Origin: Anderseniella sp963787895
Lineage (GTDB): Bacteria; Pseudomonadota; Alphaproteobacteria; Rhizobiales; Aestuariivirgaceae
Assembly: GCA_963787895.1 (NCBI GenBank)
Contig: CAWBEX010000008.1
Location: 248,001-312,000, forward strand
Length of the DNA stretch: 64,000 nucleotides
Direction of reading: 5' to 3'
Shown: positions 26,243 through 35,566 of the stretch, piece after piece
Layout of the letters: the number at the start of each line of letters is the position of its first letter
Numbering within the stretch: position 1 is the first letter of the stretch
Notes under the pieces: generated by a model
Database searches by the model: none
What the model was told of the DNA's origin: nothing
Seen by the model: the letters and a program-made list of their open reading frames with translations, nothing else
Translations under genes and position numbers: made by a program

Positions 26243-27034
26243 CTAGTAATCATTGCTGTCGCCGGGGGTCCGGACGACTACGCCTGTGCCGGTCGGATCA
26301 CGCCCAACTGTTCCAGGTACCGGCAGCTGACCATTGCGGCTCGAGCACACGCCCAGCAAATACGTCCCCGCACCGGCGCACCCGGCATCAGCTTCAAGGC
26401 CAGGCCCGCGATCACCAGGAACATTGGTCCCGGCAATCCTGGCCGGGCTGTCGAGCACTTGCAGAGCATTGGGAAATTTGACAACGCTAATTGATCCGCC
26501 ATCAGAAATGCAAGCAAATCCGGGCTTTGTAATAACCCTCGTTTCACCATTGACCCGGCATGTCAGTTTGCCTGCCCTGAGGATACCAATTGAGCGCCCA
26601 TTCTCTATCTTGACTTCAATGATGCCACCGCGTGCTCCAAGAATCACATGCGGCGTAGAAATCGCCATGGTTCCCTTTTTGGAAACCTGGCCACCATAAA
26701 AACGCGATACGCCACGATCCATGGAGATGCTCAGGCTGCCGGACCCACCGGGGTTGTATACGAACTCGTCAATCGTCAGCCTGGAGTTCGGGCCCAGTTT
26801 TGCTCCTGATTCATCCTTGAAAACAATCATACCCAATCCGGTAGAGTTGCTCTGCAACTCATCACCAAGAGAAATGCCTGCTCCGACACCGATCACACCG
26901 CTTCCGGCTTTTTTGACCTGGGTTTGAACAGCCGTCATCTTGCCCACACTCTCAGCATGGCTGACACCGGGTACCAAGGCGACCACTGCAGTCGCCAGTG
27001 CTGCTGCCAGTAGTCTTGAAAGCGTTGTTATCAT
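26243..27034 (-). CDS. Secreted FecR domain protein
   Basis: 263 residues with a Sec signal peptide (about 1-27, cut after SHA). The FecR domain (about 30-190) shows DELQSNSTGLGMIVFKDESGAKLGPNS and STPHVILGARGGIIEVKIENG. The C terminus is Gly/Pro-rich. Unlike classical FecR there is no membrane span and no partner sigma factor nearby. It sits 30 bp upstream of the CHASE2-cyclase gene and 19 bp after the TPR/barrel gene. Such secreted FecR proteins near CHASE2 cyclases probably serve as envelope sensing or scaffold parts (inference). Confidence 0.87.
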   Translation of the reverse strand: MITTLSRLLAAALATAVVALVPGVSHAESVGKMTAVQTQVKKAGSGVIGVGAGISLGDELQSNSTGLGMIVFKDESGAKLGPNSRLTIDEFVYNPGGSGSLSISMDRGVSRFYGGQVSKKGTMAISTPHVILGARGGIIEVKIENGRSIGILRAGKLTCRVNGETRVITKPGFACISDGGSISVVKFPNALQVLDSPARIAGTNVPGDRGPGLEADAGCAGAGTYLLGVCSSRNGQLPVPGTVGRDPTGTGVVVRTPGDSNDY

Positions 27035-27052
27035 CTTGCCTATCCTCGGCCG

Positions 27053-28363
27053 CTAAAAGCTCTTGGTGAAGCTCAGGCTCACCGTGTGGGACATGGAGCC
27101 CGGATCAAAGAATGCAAAGCCGGGCAAATCATAGTTCGTTTCCTTCACCGAATACCCCAGATTGATCCGGTTATAGCCGTCCAAATGGAATGTGTGTGTC
27201 CAGTCGGCCCGCCAGTAGGTACCTTGCCCCGGATTGAAGACATTACCATCACGGCTAAAGAAATCACCAAACGCTACACCGGCCTCCTGGGTCCAGAAAG
27301 TGTCAAATGGCCTGATCGGCACAACACCACCGTAACGCAATTGAATTTCACGTTTTTCGTTGATTCTGCTGCCACTATCGGTGGTTTCGATCTGGTAATT
27401 GGCGGCAATGCCAACAGAGTGCTCGTAACTCAAACGTCTGCTGAAACCTGCCTCTGCGGCGAACCGGTGATTTGCGGAAAGGTTTTCCGACTGCTCCAGA
27501 TTGGCATAGGAGCCTTCAAGGTAGAACGACGTGTCAACCGTCGGCTGAACAATCATTCTTATTGATGTGCCAAGCGCCACTTCAACCAGGCTTGGATTAT
27601 AGGTACGAAACTGTCCGAACACACCAAACTGGAACCGCAGCGCATCGAAGTCTACAACCGGCACTCCCTTGTCCAGAACCGCGGCTATACGTCCGCTATG
27701 ATGAGCGTGTATTCCATCAATTCCATTGAACTCGAAAACGGGCGTGAACGGGTCATTAATACCTTGGTTGACGTCTTCATAACGGCGCTCGACGATACCT
27801 CCAGCTGATATCGTCAGCGAATCATCCAACGGAGTATCCAGATCAATTCTCAAGCTGGTATCGACAGCAGCAAACGGGTTCCAGTCCTGCCGGTCCTTCC
27901 ATTCGTTGCGCGGGTCTTTCACATCAAGCCATGTCGAACGAATTCCGGTTGTCAAATCCAGTGTCCATTCATACCCGCTCAGTGACTGCTTTACCCTTGC
28001 GCCAAGCTCCTCGGCCTGGCGCGTTTCCTCCGGTGTCAGGTCACCAATCGAAATGGCGATCTCCGCATTCCGCCCAGCCAGCTCCCAGGACCCTGCGTTG
28101 GCATAGACAAACGCCAGGTTAAGCCGGGCACGGGCATCTCGCGGATAGCGGACCAGGTGCTGCTCCAATGTCGAGATCGCCTGATCATACTGCCCAACCT
28201 CGACAGCCTTAGACACGAAGTTGCCAAGTACACCGACGTCCTGCGGCGAGTCGTACCTTTGCTGGAACAAGTCTGCATACTCATCCGCCATTGCCGGACC
28301 AGCCGCCGTGGCGGCCACAACCATCGAGACGACGGCAATCTTGCTAAGAGTTTCTGCTGTCAT
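27053..28363 (-). CDS. TPR plus outer-membrane beta-barrel protein
   Basis: 436 residues from ATG 28363, which places a signal peptide at the N terminus (ending PAMA before DEY); an earlier in-frame ATG lacks a ribosome site. Residues about 25-120 are TPR-like helices (QAISTLEQHLVRYPRDARARL), and about 130-436 alternate short beta strands, ending in SLSFTKSF with the terminal Phe of outer-membrane barrels. It resembles the layout of surface-lipoprotein-assembly and similar TPR/barrel proteins; cargo is unknown. First gene of the run with the FecR and CHASE2 genes. Confidence 0.75.
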   Translation of the reverse strand: MTAETLSKIAVVSMVVAATAAGPAMADEYADLFQQRYDSPQDVGVLGNFVSKAVEVGQYDQAISTLEQHLVRYPRDARARLNLAFVYANAGSWELAGRNAEIAISIGDLTPEETRQAEELGARVKQSLSGYEWTLDLTTGIRSTWLDVKDPRNEWKDRQDWNPFAAVDTSLRIDLDTPLDDSLTISAGGIVERRYEDVNQGINDPFTPVFEFNGIDGIHAHHSGRIAAVLDKGVPVVDFDALRFQFGVFGQFRTYNPSLVEVALGTSIRMIVQPTVDTSFYLEGSYANLEQSENLSANHRFAAEAGFSRRLSYEHSVGIAANYQIETTDSGSRINEKREIQLRYGGVVPIRPFDTFWTQEAGVAFGDFFSRDGNVFNPGQGTYWRADWTHTFHLDGYNRINLGYSVKETNYDLPGFAFFDPGSMSHTVSLSFTKSF

Positions 28364-28572
28364 TGGAAACGAGCCTGCATTGAACTTAAACGTTGACGAT
28401 AACATGCCGCCGGGGAAGGTAAAAGCCAGTCAAAGTTGAATTTTGCACACTGTGATATATTGGCAACACCGGGCCGGGCAGAGACTGATCGGACGGAACT
28501 GCGCGTCTTGCGCATTTGCTTGGGGACGTCTAAATGACTGAACTAACTTGAACACTCAAAAGGGTTGGTTGA

Positions 28573-28851
28573 ATGCAATCTCTCATTTGGCTCTTTGACC
28601 AGATTGTTTTCATCGTTTTCTGGATAATTATCATCATGGTGGTGATGAGCTGGCTCATGGCATTTAACGTGCTGAACAATTCCAACAACGTGGTCAGGCA
28701 AATCAATTACACATTACACCGCTTGACCGAGCCCATACTGGGACCTATCCGCCGCATTATGCCGGATCTTGGTGGTATCGACTTGTCACCATTGGTACTC
28801 CTGCTTGGCTTGATGTTCCTCCAAAATCTCATCCATGAGTACGCCCGGTAG
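28573..28851 (+). CDS. YggT family membrane protein
   Basis: 92 residues with two hydrophobic segments (about 8-32 and 72-90) flanking the YggT signature (LTEPILGPIRRIMPDLGGIDLSPLV). The family is conserved in bacteria and cyanobacteria, implicated in membrane protein assembly or osmotic tolerance; the precise role is unknown. The folD gene follows 64 bases later. A YggT-folD neighbourhood is common in alphaproteobacteria, where a DUF167 gene often lies between; none is seen here. Confidence 0.9.
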   Translation: MQSLIWLFDQIVFIVFWIIIIMVVMSWLMAFNVLNNSNNVVRQINYTLHRLTEPILGPIRRIMPDLGGIDLSPLVLLLGLMFLQNLIHEYAR

Positions 28852-28915
28852 CAGCTTTCTGGCTGCATCCTCGGACCCATAGATCGAAAAACCAACTGAC
28901 AGAACTGGAATACAC

Positions 28916-29800
28916 ATGTGCGCTGCTAAGCTTATTGACGGCAAGAATTTCGCTGAGGGTCTTCGCGGACGCATGGCAGGTGCAGTCCAGAGTCTGAAAG
29001 AACAGCACTCTCTGACACCTGGTCTTGCCGTAGTGCTTGTCGGCGAGGACCCCGCGAGCCAGGTGTATGTCCGCAACAAGGCCAAGCAAACGGTTGAAGT
29101 AGGCATGAAGTCTGTCGAACACCGCCTGGATGCTTCAACGCCAGAAGCGGAAGTTCTGGCCATGGTCGATGAACTCAACAACGACGATTCAATTCACGGC
29201 ATTCTGGTTCAGTTACCACTGCCTGACCACATTGACTCCAACAAGGTCATCAACTCAATCAACCCGGCCAAGGACGTGGATGGTTTCCACGTTGTCAACG
29301 CCGGAAGACTGGCTACTGGCCAGGACTCGCTTGTGCCCTGCACGCCAGTGGGCAGCGTCATGCTTGCGAAAGACACTCTCGGAAATCTGAGCGGGCTCGA
29401 AGCGGTGGTGATCGGCCGCTCGAACATCGTCGGTAAACCTGTCGCCCAACTGCTGCTGCAGGAAAACTGCACTGTTACCATTGCCCACTCACGCACCAAG
29501 GATTTGCCGGCAGTGGTTCGACGGGCGGACCTGGTGATCGCAGCGGTCGGTCGTGCAGAAATGGTCAAGGGTGATTGGCTCAAAGCTGGCGCGTGCGTCA
29601 TTGATGTCGGCATCAATCGTATTGAGCGAGATGGCAAGAACAAGATTGTCGGGGACTGTGATTTTGACAGTTGTGCCGCCGTAGCAGGCTCGATTACCCC
29701 GGTGCCTGGTGGCGTTGGCCCGATGACCATCGCATGCCTGCTTCACAACACGATTCATGCAGCTTGCGCAATTGCGGGTGTTGCAGTTCCAGAAATGTAA
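28916..29800 (+). CDS. folD: Bifunctional methylenetetrahydrofolate dehydrogenase/cyclohydrolase
   Basis: 294 residues, family-typical. FolD interconverts 5,10-methylene-, 5,10-methenyl- and 10-formyl-tetrahydrofolate using NADP, feeding purine and formyl-Met synthesis. Seen: catalytic lysine segment YVRNKAKQ, LVQLPLPDHI, KDVDGFHV, PCTPVGSVML, Rossmann stretch VVIGRSNIVGKPVA, and the TPVPGGVGPMT end motif. All catalytic landmarks are intact. Confidence 0.97.
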   Translation: MCAAKLIDGKNFAEGLRGRMAGAVQSLKEQHSLTPGLAVVLVGEDPASQVYVRNKAKQTVEVGMKSVEHRLDASTPEAEVLAMVDELNNDDSIHGILVQLPLPDHIDSNKVINSINPAKDVDGFHVVNAGRLATGQDSLVPCTPVGSVMLAKDTLGNLSGLEAVVIGRSNIVGKPVAQLLLQENCTVTIAHSRTKDLPAVVRRADLVIAAVGRAEMVKGDWLKAGACVIDVGINRIERDGKNKIVGDCDFDSCAAVAGSITPVPGGVGPMTIACLLHNTIHAACAIAGVAVPEM

Positions 29801-29821
29801 TGGCTCATTGCACAGGCAGCC

Positions 29822-30358
29822 CTATTTCGCTGCCTCTTTTGCCCGTTCAATTGCTTCGGTGATCAGTCGCTTTGCTTCGTCAGCATCGCCCCAACCTTCT
29901 GTCCGCGCCCACTTGCCTTCTTCCAGATCCTTGTAGTGTTGAAAGAAGTGCTCGATCTGCTTTACCTGGATCTCCGGCAGGTCGGAAAAATTGCGAACCT
30001 TGTCATACCGCTTGCTGATGCGGGTAACCGGCACGCCTATGATCTTTTCATCGCCACCTGCTTCGTCGATCATCTTCATGACGCCCACCGGCCGCACTGA
30101 AATTACTGCTCCCGGGACCAGTGTTCGCTGTGAAATCACAAGAAGATCACAGGGGTCTCCATCTTCAGACAAGGTATGCGGAATAAACCCGTAATTTCCC
30201 GGATAGCGCATCGAGGTATAGAGAAAGCGGTCTACAACCATCGTGCCGGCCTCCTTGTCCATCTCGTATTTGATAGGTTCGCCACCGATCGGAACCTCAA
30301 TTATGGTGTTGACCTCATCCGGCGGATTGTCGCCAATTGATATGGCATCTATGCGCAT
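29822..30358 (-). CDS. ppa: Inorganic pyrophosphatase (family I)
   Basis: 178 residues. It hydrolyses pyrophosphate to phosphate, pulling biosynthetic reactions forward. Metal-binding aspartates are in EDGDPCDLLVIS, with the Asp of the MIDEAGGDEKIIGVP stretch; YGFIPHTL and the HYKDLEEGKW helix are also typical. It is oriented opposite to folD and converges with it across 21 bases. It diverges from a small secreted-protein gene. Confidence 0.96.
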   Translation of the reverse strand: MRIDAISIGDNPPDEVNTIIEVPIGGEPIKYEMDKEAGTMVVDRFLYTSMRYPGNYGFIPHTLSEDGDPCDLLVISQRTLVPGAVISVRPVGVMKMIDEAGGDEKIIGVPVTRISKRYDKVRNFSDLPEIQVKQIEHFFQHYKDLEEGKWARTEGWGDADEAKRLITEAIERAKEAAK

Positions 30359-30432
30359 TGCATTTCCCTGCTCATAAAAGGTGCATCAAACTCCAGGCTA
30401 TCGACCTGAGCAACATCGCGAAAGGATATAGC

Positions 30433-31020
30433 ATGAGAACTGTGCCATTGGCTCTTGCAACTCTCGTCGCATATGGCTCCGTCGTCCTTGCTGGCGAATT
30501 TTCCAGCACATACACGAATATTAACTTCCAGAAGACCTGCAAAATCCTTGAAGAGATCGAAGAAGGTGAGTCAATCCGCATGCACTGCGAGGGGTATCAG
30601 GACTATGATATCCATTTTGCCGAAGGTGATTTGCGCCATGCAGTTCGTTTCGGCTTTCTCCCGGACACCGACAACGTCTGGCAGAGCTTTGGGCAATGGA
30701 ACAATATTGGCGAGACAGTCGAATGGCGGCTCCATGACACAAAGCCTGTAGCATCCATCCTGCGCTGGTTCATCACCAATATGGACGACAATGGCTCAGC
30801 CGATCCGGCAAGACGTGGACAGGTGCTGGTCATATCGCGCGTTGGTCAGCCGAAAGACAAGCAAGCCTGCATCATTGGTTATGTCGATGCACTGGCCAAT
30901 AAGGACGCCAATGAGGTGGCGCGCAAAGTTGCCGATGATCTGTCCAAATCATTTCGCTGCGGCACAGATACCCCGCGCTATCACGGGACACGTGGATCGC
31001 TATCCGGCGACCCGAGCTAG
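30433..31020 (+). CDS. Secreted protein of unknown function
   Basis: 195 residues from ATG 30433, with AAAGGA upstream; the longer upstream frame is not trusted. A signal peptide (about 1-20, ending VLAG) precedes a soluble domain with cysteines at CKILEE, MHCEGYQDY, ACIIGYVDA and FRCGTD, which could form two disulfides in the periplasm. The pattern (KTCKILE...CEGYQDYDIHFAEGDLR...ACIIGYVDALANKDANEVAR) matches conserved hypothetical secreted proteins of Rhizobiales. It converges with the M3 peptidase gene, two bases apart. Confidence 0.75.
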   Translation: MRTVPLALATLVAYGSVVLAGEFSSTYTNINFQKTCKILEEIEEGESIRMHCEGYQDYDIHFAEGDLRHAVRFGFLPDTDNVWQSFGQWNNIGETVEWRLHDTKPVASILRWFITNMDDNGSADPARRGQVLVISRVGQPKDKQACIIGYVDALANKDANEVARKVADDLSKSFRCGTDTPRYHGTRGSLSGDPS

Positions 31021-31022
31021 CT

Positions 31023-33083
31023 TTAGGCGGCAAGCCCGCGCTTTTTCAGCATGGCCTGCGCATTCGGTAACCGGCCACGAAATGCCTTGTAAGCAGCTTC
31101 GGGATCGCGTGATCCGCCTGACGCATAGATTGCTTCCAGCAGCCGACTTGCCATGGCGGCATTAAACGGATCACCGGTTTCTTCAAACGCGGCAAATGCA
31201 TCCGCGTCCAGCACTTCTGACCACATGTAACTATAGTAGCCCGAAGCATAACCATCGCCATAGAATACATGCAGGAAGTGAGGTGTGCGATGACGCATGA
31301 TAATTTCGTCGGGCATGTTTAACTCAGCCAGGACCGCAGCTTCAAATTCCAATGGCCCATCGGAACTCGCTTTGCCAGAACCCTGATGAAACCGGATGTC
31401 CACGTAGGCCGAAGCAACAAACTCCACTGCATTGAACCCGGCGTTGAAGCAGTTTGAAGCCAATACCTTGTCTAGCATTGCCTGTGGCAACTGCTCGCCT
31501 GTGCGAGCATGGCGTGCGTGCTTCTGCAGCACTTCCGGCACCGTCAACCAGTGTTCATATAACTGCGAAGGTAACTCAACAAAATCACGCGACACCGCTG
31601 TACCCGAGATCGACGGGTAGGTCACCCGTGACAACAGTCCATGCAGCGCATGGCCGAATTCATGGAACAATGTACGCGCATCATCCATGGACAACAGCGC
31701 TGGCGACCCTTTGGCCGGTTTGGCAAAGTTCATGACGTTCAAGATTATCGGCAGCTGCCCGTCGCCAAGACCATGCTGAGATTGCAGCGCGCTCATCCAT
31801 GCACCTGAACGCTTGCTGGCGCGTGCGAAGTAGTCCCCGACGAAAACTCCCGATAAACGGCCAGCAGCATTCCGGACTTCAAACACTCGCGATTCCGGAT
31901 GAGGCCCCACAACATCTTCGCGTTGCCGGAATGATAGTCCAAACAACCGCCCGGCAACATCAAATGCTGCCTCAATCATATTGTCGAGCAGGAAGTAGGG
32001 CTTTAGCTCACCCTCGTTCAGGTCAAACTCCCGCTCCTTCAACAACGCTGAATAGTAGCGCCAATCCCATGCCTGCAGCGACTCGTTGTCACCCACAGAA
32101 ACCGCAATCTCCTCAAGCTTCTGCCTATGGACATTGGCGCTTGCAAGCGCAGCAGGCCATACCTCGCCCAGCAAAGCTTCAACCGCCTTCGACGTTTTGG
32201 CCATGGTTCCATCAAGCTTCAGCTCGGCAAAACTGTCATACCCGAGCAATCCTGCCTTTTCATCGCGAAGCTTCAGGGTCTCGGCGACTACAGCCGCATT
32301 GTCAGTTTCACCGCCATTCTGCCCTCGCATCGCCCATGCCTCGAATGCCACCTTGCGCAAATCACGATGTTCAGAGGATGAAAGGAACGGTTCAATGATC
32401 GATCGGGACAAAGTGACGGCATGCTTGTCGTTGCCCAGTCCTCGTTCACTCGCCGCCTCCGCCATGGCAGCAACCAGACTATCAGGCAGGCCAGCAAGGT
32501 CTGTTTCATGCTCAAGCACGAGCGTCCAGGTGCTTTCGTCAGCCAGAACATTTTGACCGAACTGCGCAGCCAGCACGGCAAGCCGTTTATCAATTTCAGC
32601 CAATCGCTTCTTGTCCTTGTTGGACAAGCGCGCACCTTGCTTTACGAACTGCTTGTATTGCAGTTCAAGTACTCTGTCCTGCTCACTGCTCAACCCCAAC
32701 TCTGCCCTCCGGTCATACAAGCCTGCAATCCTTGCAAACAGGCCTTCATGCATGAATATCTTTGCAGAGTGCGACGCCAGCATTGGCCCTACCTCACGCT
32801 CCAGTTTTTTGATGCCCGAAGTGCTATCAGTTCCCGCACGATGCCAGAACAAGGCCTGCACCTTGTTCAGATCCATGCCGGCCAACTCAAATGCATCCAA
32901 TGTGTTTGCAAATGTAGGTTTGCCGACATTGCCAGCGATTGTTTCAATCTCAGCCAAATGAGACTGCATGGCAGCTTCAAATGCCTGCAGAAAATCATCG
33001 TCGGCAATTGCTGAAAAATGCGGCAGACCAAGCGGACCGGTCCAGTTGGTGAGCGCAGGATTGACCAAACTTTCACTAGTCAT
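31023..33083 (-). CDS. M3 family oligopeptidase
   Basis: 686 residues, normal for oligopeptidase A/dipeptidyl carboxypeptidase. The zinc motif HEFGHALHG lies around residue 470 and the downstream Glu ligand in the NAVEFVASAY stretch. The final PHFLHVFYGDGYASGYYSYMW is also family-typical. It degrades short peptides in the cytoplasm. It precedes no obvious partner; the typA gene lies 19 bp upstream on the same strand, so they may form a transcript. Oligopeptidase A versus Dcp cannot be settled by eye. Confidence 0.94.
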   Translation of the reverse strand: MTSESLVNPALTNWTGPLGLPHFSAIADDDFLQAFEAAMQSHLAEIETIAGNVGKPTFANTLDAFELAGMDLNKVQALFWHRAGTDSTSGIKKLEREVGPMLASHSAKIFMHEGLFARIAGLYDRRAELGLSSEQDRVLELQYKQFVKQGARLSNKDKKRLAEIDKRLAVLAAQFGQNVLADESTWTLVLEHETDLAGLPDSLVAAMAEAASERGLGNDKHAVTLSRSIIEPFLSSSEHRDLRKVAFEAWAMRGQNGGETDNAAVVAETLKLRDEKAGLLGYDSFAELKLDGTMAKTSKAVEALLGEVWPAALASANVHRQKLEEIAVSVGDNESLQAWDWRYYSALLKEREFDLNEGELKPYFLLDNMIEAAFDVAGRLFGLSFRQREDVVGPHPESRVFEVRNAAGRLSGVFVGDYFARASKRSGAWMSALQSQHGLGDGQLPIILNVMNFAKPAKGSPALLSMDDARTLFHEFGHALHGLLSRVTYPSISGTAVSRDFVELPSQLYEHWLTVPEVLQKHARHARTGEQLPQAMLDKVLASNCFNAGFNAVEFVASAYVDIRFHQGSGKASSDGPLEFEAAVLAELNMPDEIIMRHRTPHFLHVFYGDGYASGYYSYMWSEVLDADAFAAFEETGDPFNAAMASRLLEAIYASGGSRDPEAAYKAFRGRLPNAQAMLKKRGLAA

Positions 33084-33102
33084 GGCGGCACTCTTTCTGA
33101 AT

Positions 33103-34929
33103 CTATGCCGTCAAGGCTTCATCATCTCGCCGCGCCGCCCGCTTGCGTTCATGCACATCCAGAATTGCTTTGCGAAGCCGTATTGATTTCGGCGTCACCT
33201 CCACCAGTTCATCATCAGTAATATAGCTCAATGCCTTCTCTAGCGTGAGCTTGATCGGTGGCGTCAACAGCACAGCATCATCCTTGCCCGAAGCCCGCAT
33301 ATTGGTGAGCTGCTTGGCTTTGAGCACGTTGATTTCCAGATCATTGCCGCGTGTGTGCTCACCAACAATCATGCCGTTGTATACTTTCATTCCCGGTTCG
33401 ATAAACATCGGCCCTCGATCCTCCAGCTTCCACAGGGCATACGCCACTGCTTCCCCTTCACCATTGGATAGAAGAACACCTGTGTGCCGAGAAGGAATGG
33501 TACCCATGTGGTGCGCATAGCCGTGGAACAACCGGTTCATAATTGCTGTCCCTCGCGTATCAGTAAGCAGTTCACTTTGATACCCGATAAGACCTCGGGT
33601 AGGCGAATGAAAGACAAGTCGCTGCCTGCCCGCACCCGACGGCCTCATATCTTTCAGTTCCGCACGACGCTCCGACAGCTTCTGAACCACAGCGCCGGAA
33701 TACTCCTCGTCCACATCGATAATGACTTCTTCAACTGGCTCCATGCGCTGCCCTGACGCCTCGTCCTTCTGCATCACCACTCGCGGGCGACCAACCGTCA
33801 TCTCGAAACCTTCCCGCCGCATGGTCTCAATGAGGATAGCCAGTTGGAGTTCACCTCGGCCCGATACTTCGTAGGCTTCGCCATCAAGATCAGTGATCTG
33901 CAGGGCAACGTTGCCTTCTGCCTCGCGCAAAAGGCGATCGCGAATGACGCGACTTTGAACCTTGTCGCCTTCCTTGCCAGCCAGCGGACCATCATTCACG
34001 CGGAACGTCATCGACAATGTAGGTGGGTCAATTGGTTGAGCTGCAATTGCCACGGTTACTTCACCGGCACATAGCGTATCTGCAACGGTCGCTTTCGTCA
34101 GCCCGGCAAGAGCCACTATGTCACCGGCGATCGCTTCTTCAACCGGAGTACGCTCCAATCCACGGAACGCAAGCACCTTGGATACGCGCCCTTGCTCGAC
34201 CAGCTTGCCATTTCGGCCAAGCGCCTGGATGGACTGGTTTGGTTTCACCGAACCGGATCGGATACGCCCGGTAAGGATTCGGCCAAGGTAAGGATTGGCC
34301 TCAATCGTTGTAGCCAGCATGCGAAACGGCCCATCTTCCACCACAGGCTCCGGTACATGCTGAAGCACCATGTCCAGCAATGCAGCCATGTCATCCTTTG
34401 GGCCTTCAGGTTCGTTTGCCATCCACCCTTGTTTGGCGGAGCCGTACAGAATTGGAAAATCGAGCTGGTCATTGTCTGCATCAAGGGCAGCAAACAAATC
34501 AAATACCTCGTTGATGACCTCCTCATGTCGTTCTTCAGGCTTGTCAATCTTGTTGATTGCCACAATAGGCCGCAATCCAATTTTAAGTGCCTTCTGCAAC
34601 ACAAACTTGGTTTGCGGCATTGGCCCTTCTGCAGCATCAACCAGCAAGATGGCGCCATCCACCATGTTCAAGATGCGCTCTACTTCACCGCCAAAATCAG
34701 CATGACCTGGAGTGTCCACGATGTTGATCCGATTGCCGTGCCAATCAACGGATGTAACCTTGGCAAGAATGGTTATGCCTCGCTCGCGTTCGAGGTCGTT
34801 CGAGTCCATGGCGCGCTCTGCCATGCGCTGATTGTCACGCATGGTGCCCGATTGTGCCAATAACCGGTCTATCAATGTTGTTTTACCATGGTCGACATGG
34901 GCGATGATGGCAATGTTTCTTAAAGACAT
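33103..34929 (-). CDS. typA: Ribosome-associated GTPase TypA/BipA
   Basis: 608 residues, close to the usual 605-615. G1 is AHVDHGKTTL near residue 10, switch I RERGITI, G3 DTPGHADFGGEVER, G4 NKID, followed by EF-G-like domains and the C-terminal TypA-specific domain with TRGTAIMNR. It acts on the ribosome under cold and stress and in 50S assembly. The M3 peptidase gene follows on the same strand. A 12-bp palindrome ATATGCGCATAT (34995-35006) lies in its upstream gap. Confidence 0.97.
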   Translation of the reverse strand: MSLRNIAIIAHVDHGKTTLIDRLLAQSGTMRDNQRMAERAMDSNDLERERGITILAKVTSVDWHGNRINIVDTPGHADFGGEVERILNMVDGAILLVDAAEGPMPQTKFVLQKALKIGLRPIVAINKIDKPEERHEEVINEVFDLFAALDADNDQLDFPILYGSAKQGWMANEPEGPKDDMAALLDMVLQHVPEPVVEDGPFRMLATTIEANPYLGRILTGRIRSGSVKPNQSIQALGRNGKLVEQGRVSKVLAFRGLERTPVEEAIAGDIVALAGLTKATVADTLCAGEVTVAIAAQPIDPPTLSMTFRVNDGPLAGKEGDKVQSRVIRDRLLREAEGNVALQITDLDGEAYEVSGRGELQLAILIETMRREGFEMTVGRPRVVMQKDEASGQRMEPVEEVIIDVDEEYSGAVVQKLSERRAELKDMRPSGAGRQRLVFHSPTRGLIGYQSELLTDTRGTAIMNRLFHGYAHHMGTIPSRHTGVLLSNGEGEAVAYALWKLEDRGPMFIEPGMKVYNGMIVGEHTRGNDLEINVLKAKQLTNMRASGKDDAVLLTPPIKLTLEKALSYITDDELVEVTPKSIRLRKAILDVHERKRAARRDDEALTA

Positions 34930-35074
34930 GTGTCTTGCTCTTTCAATAATCTGTCTGGATTGATGGCGCGTCTAGCACATAGGAAGCTGGCACGATATGC
35001 GCATATTGAAGCGCATTAGCGCGCTGCTTGTACCAAGCTGACACAACAGCGCAATTCAAAAAGGACTTCGAAGC

Positions 35075-35566
35075 ATGTTTGAGAAGAGCCGCGCAGCAAA
35101 CATTACCGGAAATGCCAAAACGATTCCCGCCCGGCTTGTCCTTGTTTCCGGTGAAACCTTTGACGGCACGGTGCTTGTCCATGGTGTTGGGCGCTTGCAG
35201 GAAGCGCTGAACTCTTCAAACACATTCATCGAATTTCTAACTGTCGATGGCCACACGCGGCATTTCAACAAAGCGGTCATCGTAAGTCTCGATCCACTTG
35301 ACATCCCTCAAGCGGATCAGTTGACCAAACGCAATCCAAACGCTGCCGCTTTTGATCCATATCATGTTCTCAGCGTAACTTCAGAAATGCCAGCAGAACA
35401 GATTCGCAGTACCTACCATGAACTGGCCCGCAAGTATCACCCTGACCGCTTTGTCAGTGCAGGGTTGCCCAGTGAGGTTTCGCAATACTTGGAAAGCATG
35501 GCCCAACGGATCAATCTAGCGTACGAAACGATTTCGCGCGCGCATCCGTCAGCCCCAACTCAATAG
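35075..35566 (+). CDS. J-domain protein with N-terminal Sm-like beta domain
   Basis: 163 residues in two parts. Residues about 18-80 form a beta-rich domain (LVLVSGETFDGTVLVHGVGRL...FIEFLTVDGHTRHFNKAVI) that looks like the small DUF6812-type Sm-like fold. Residues about 90-150 are a J domain with the HPD tripeptide in KYHPDRF, needed to trigger DnaK ATP hydrolysis. It would recruit DnaK to an unknown client. Its stop (35564-35566) directly abuts the argG stop on the other strand, leaving no intergenic base. Confidence 0.85.
   Translation: MFEKSRAANITGNAKTIPARLVLVSGETFDGTVLVHGVGRLQEALNSSNTFIEFLTVDGHTRHFNKAVIVSLDPLDIPQADQLTKRNPNAAAFDPYHVLSVTSEMPAEQIRSTYHELARKYHPDRFVSAGLPSEVSQYLESMAQRINLAYETISRAHPSAPTQ

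Noticed and set aside
34995..35006. 12-bp palindrome ATATGCGCATAT upstream of typA
   Set aside because: Short and AT/GC-alternating; too likely by chance to list as a site.
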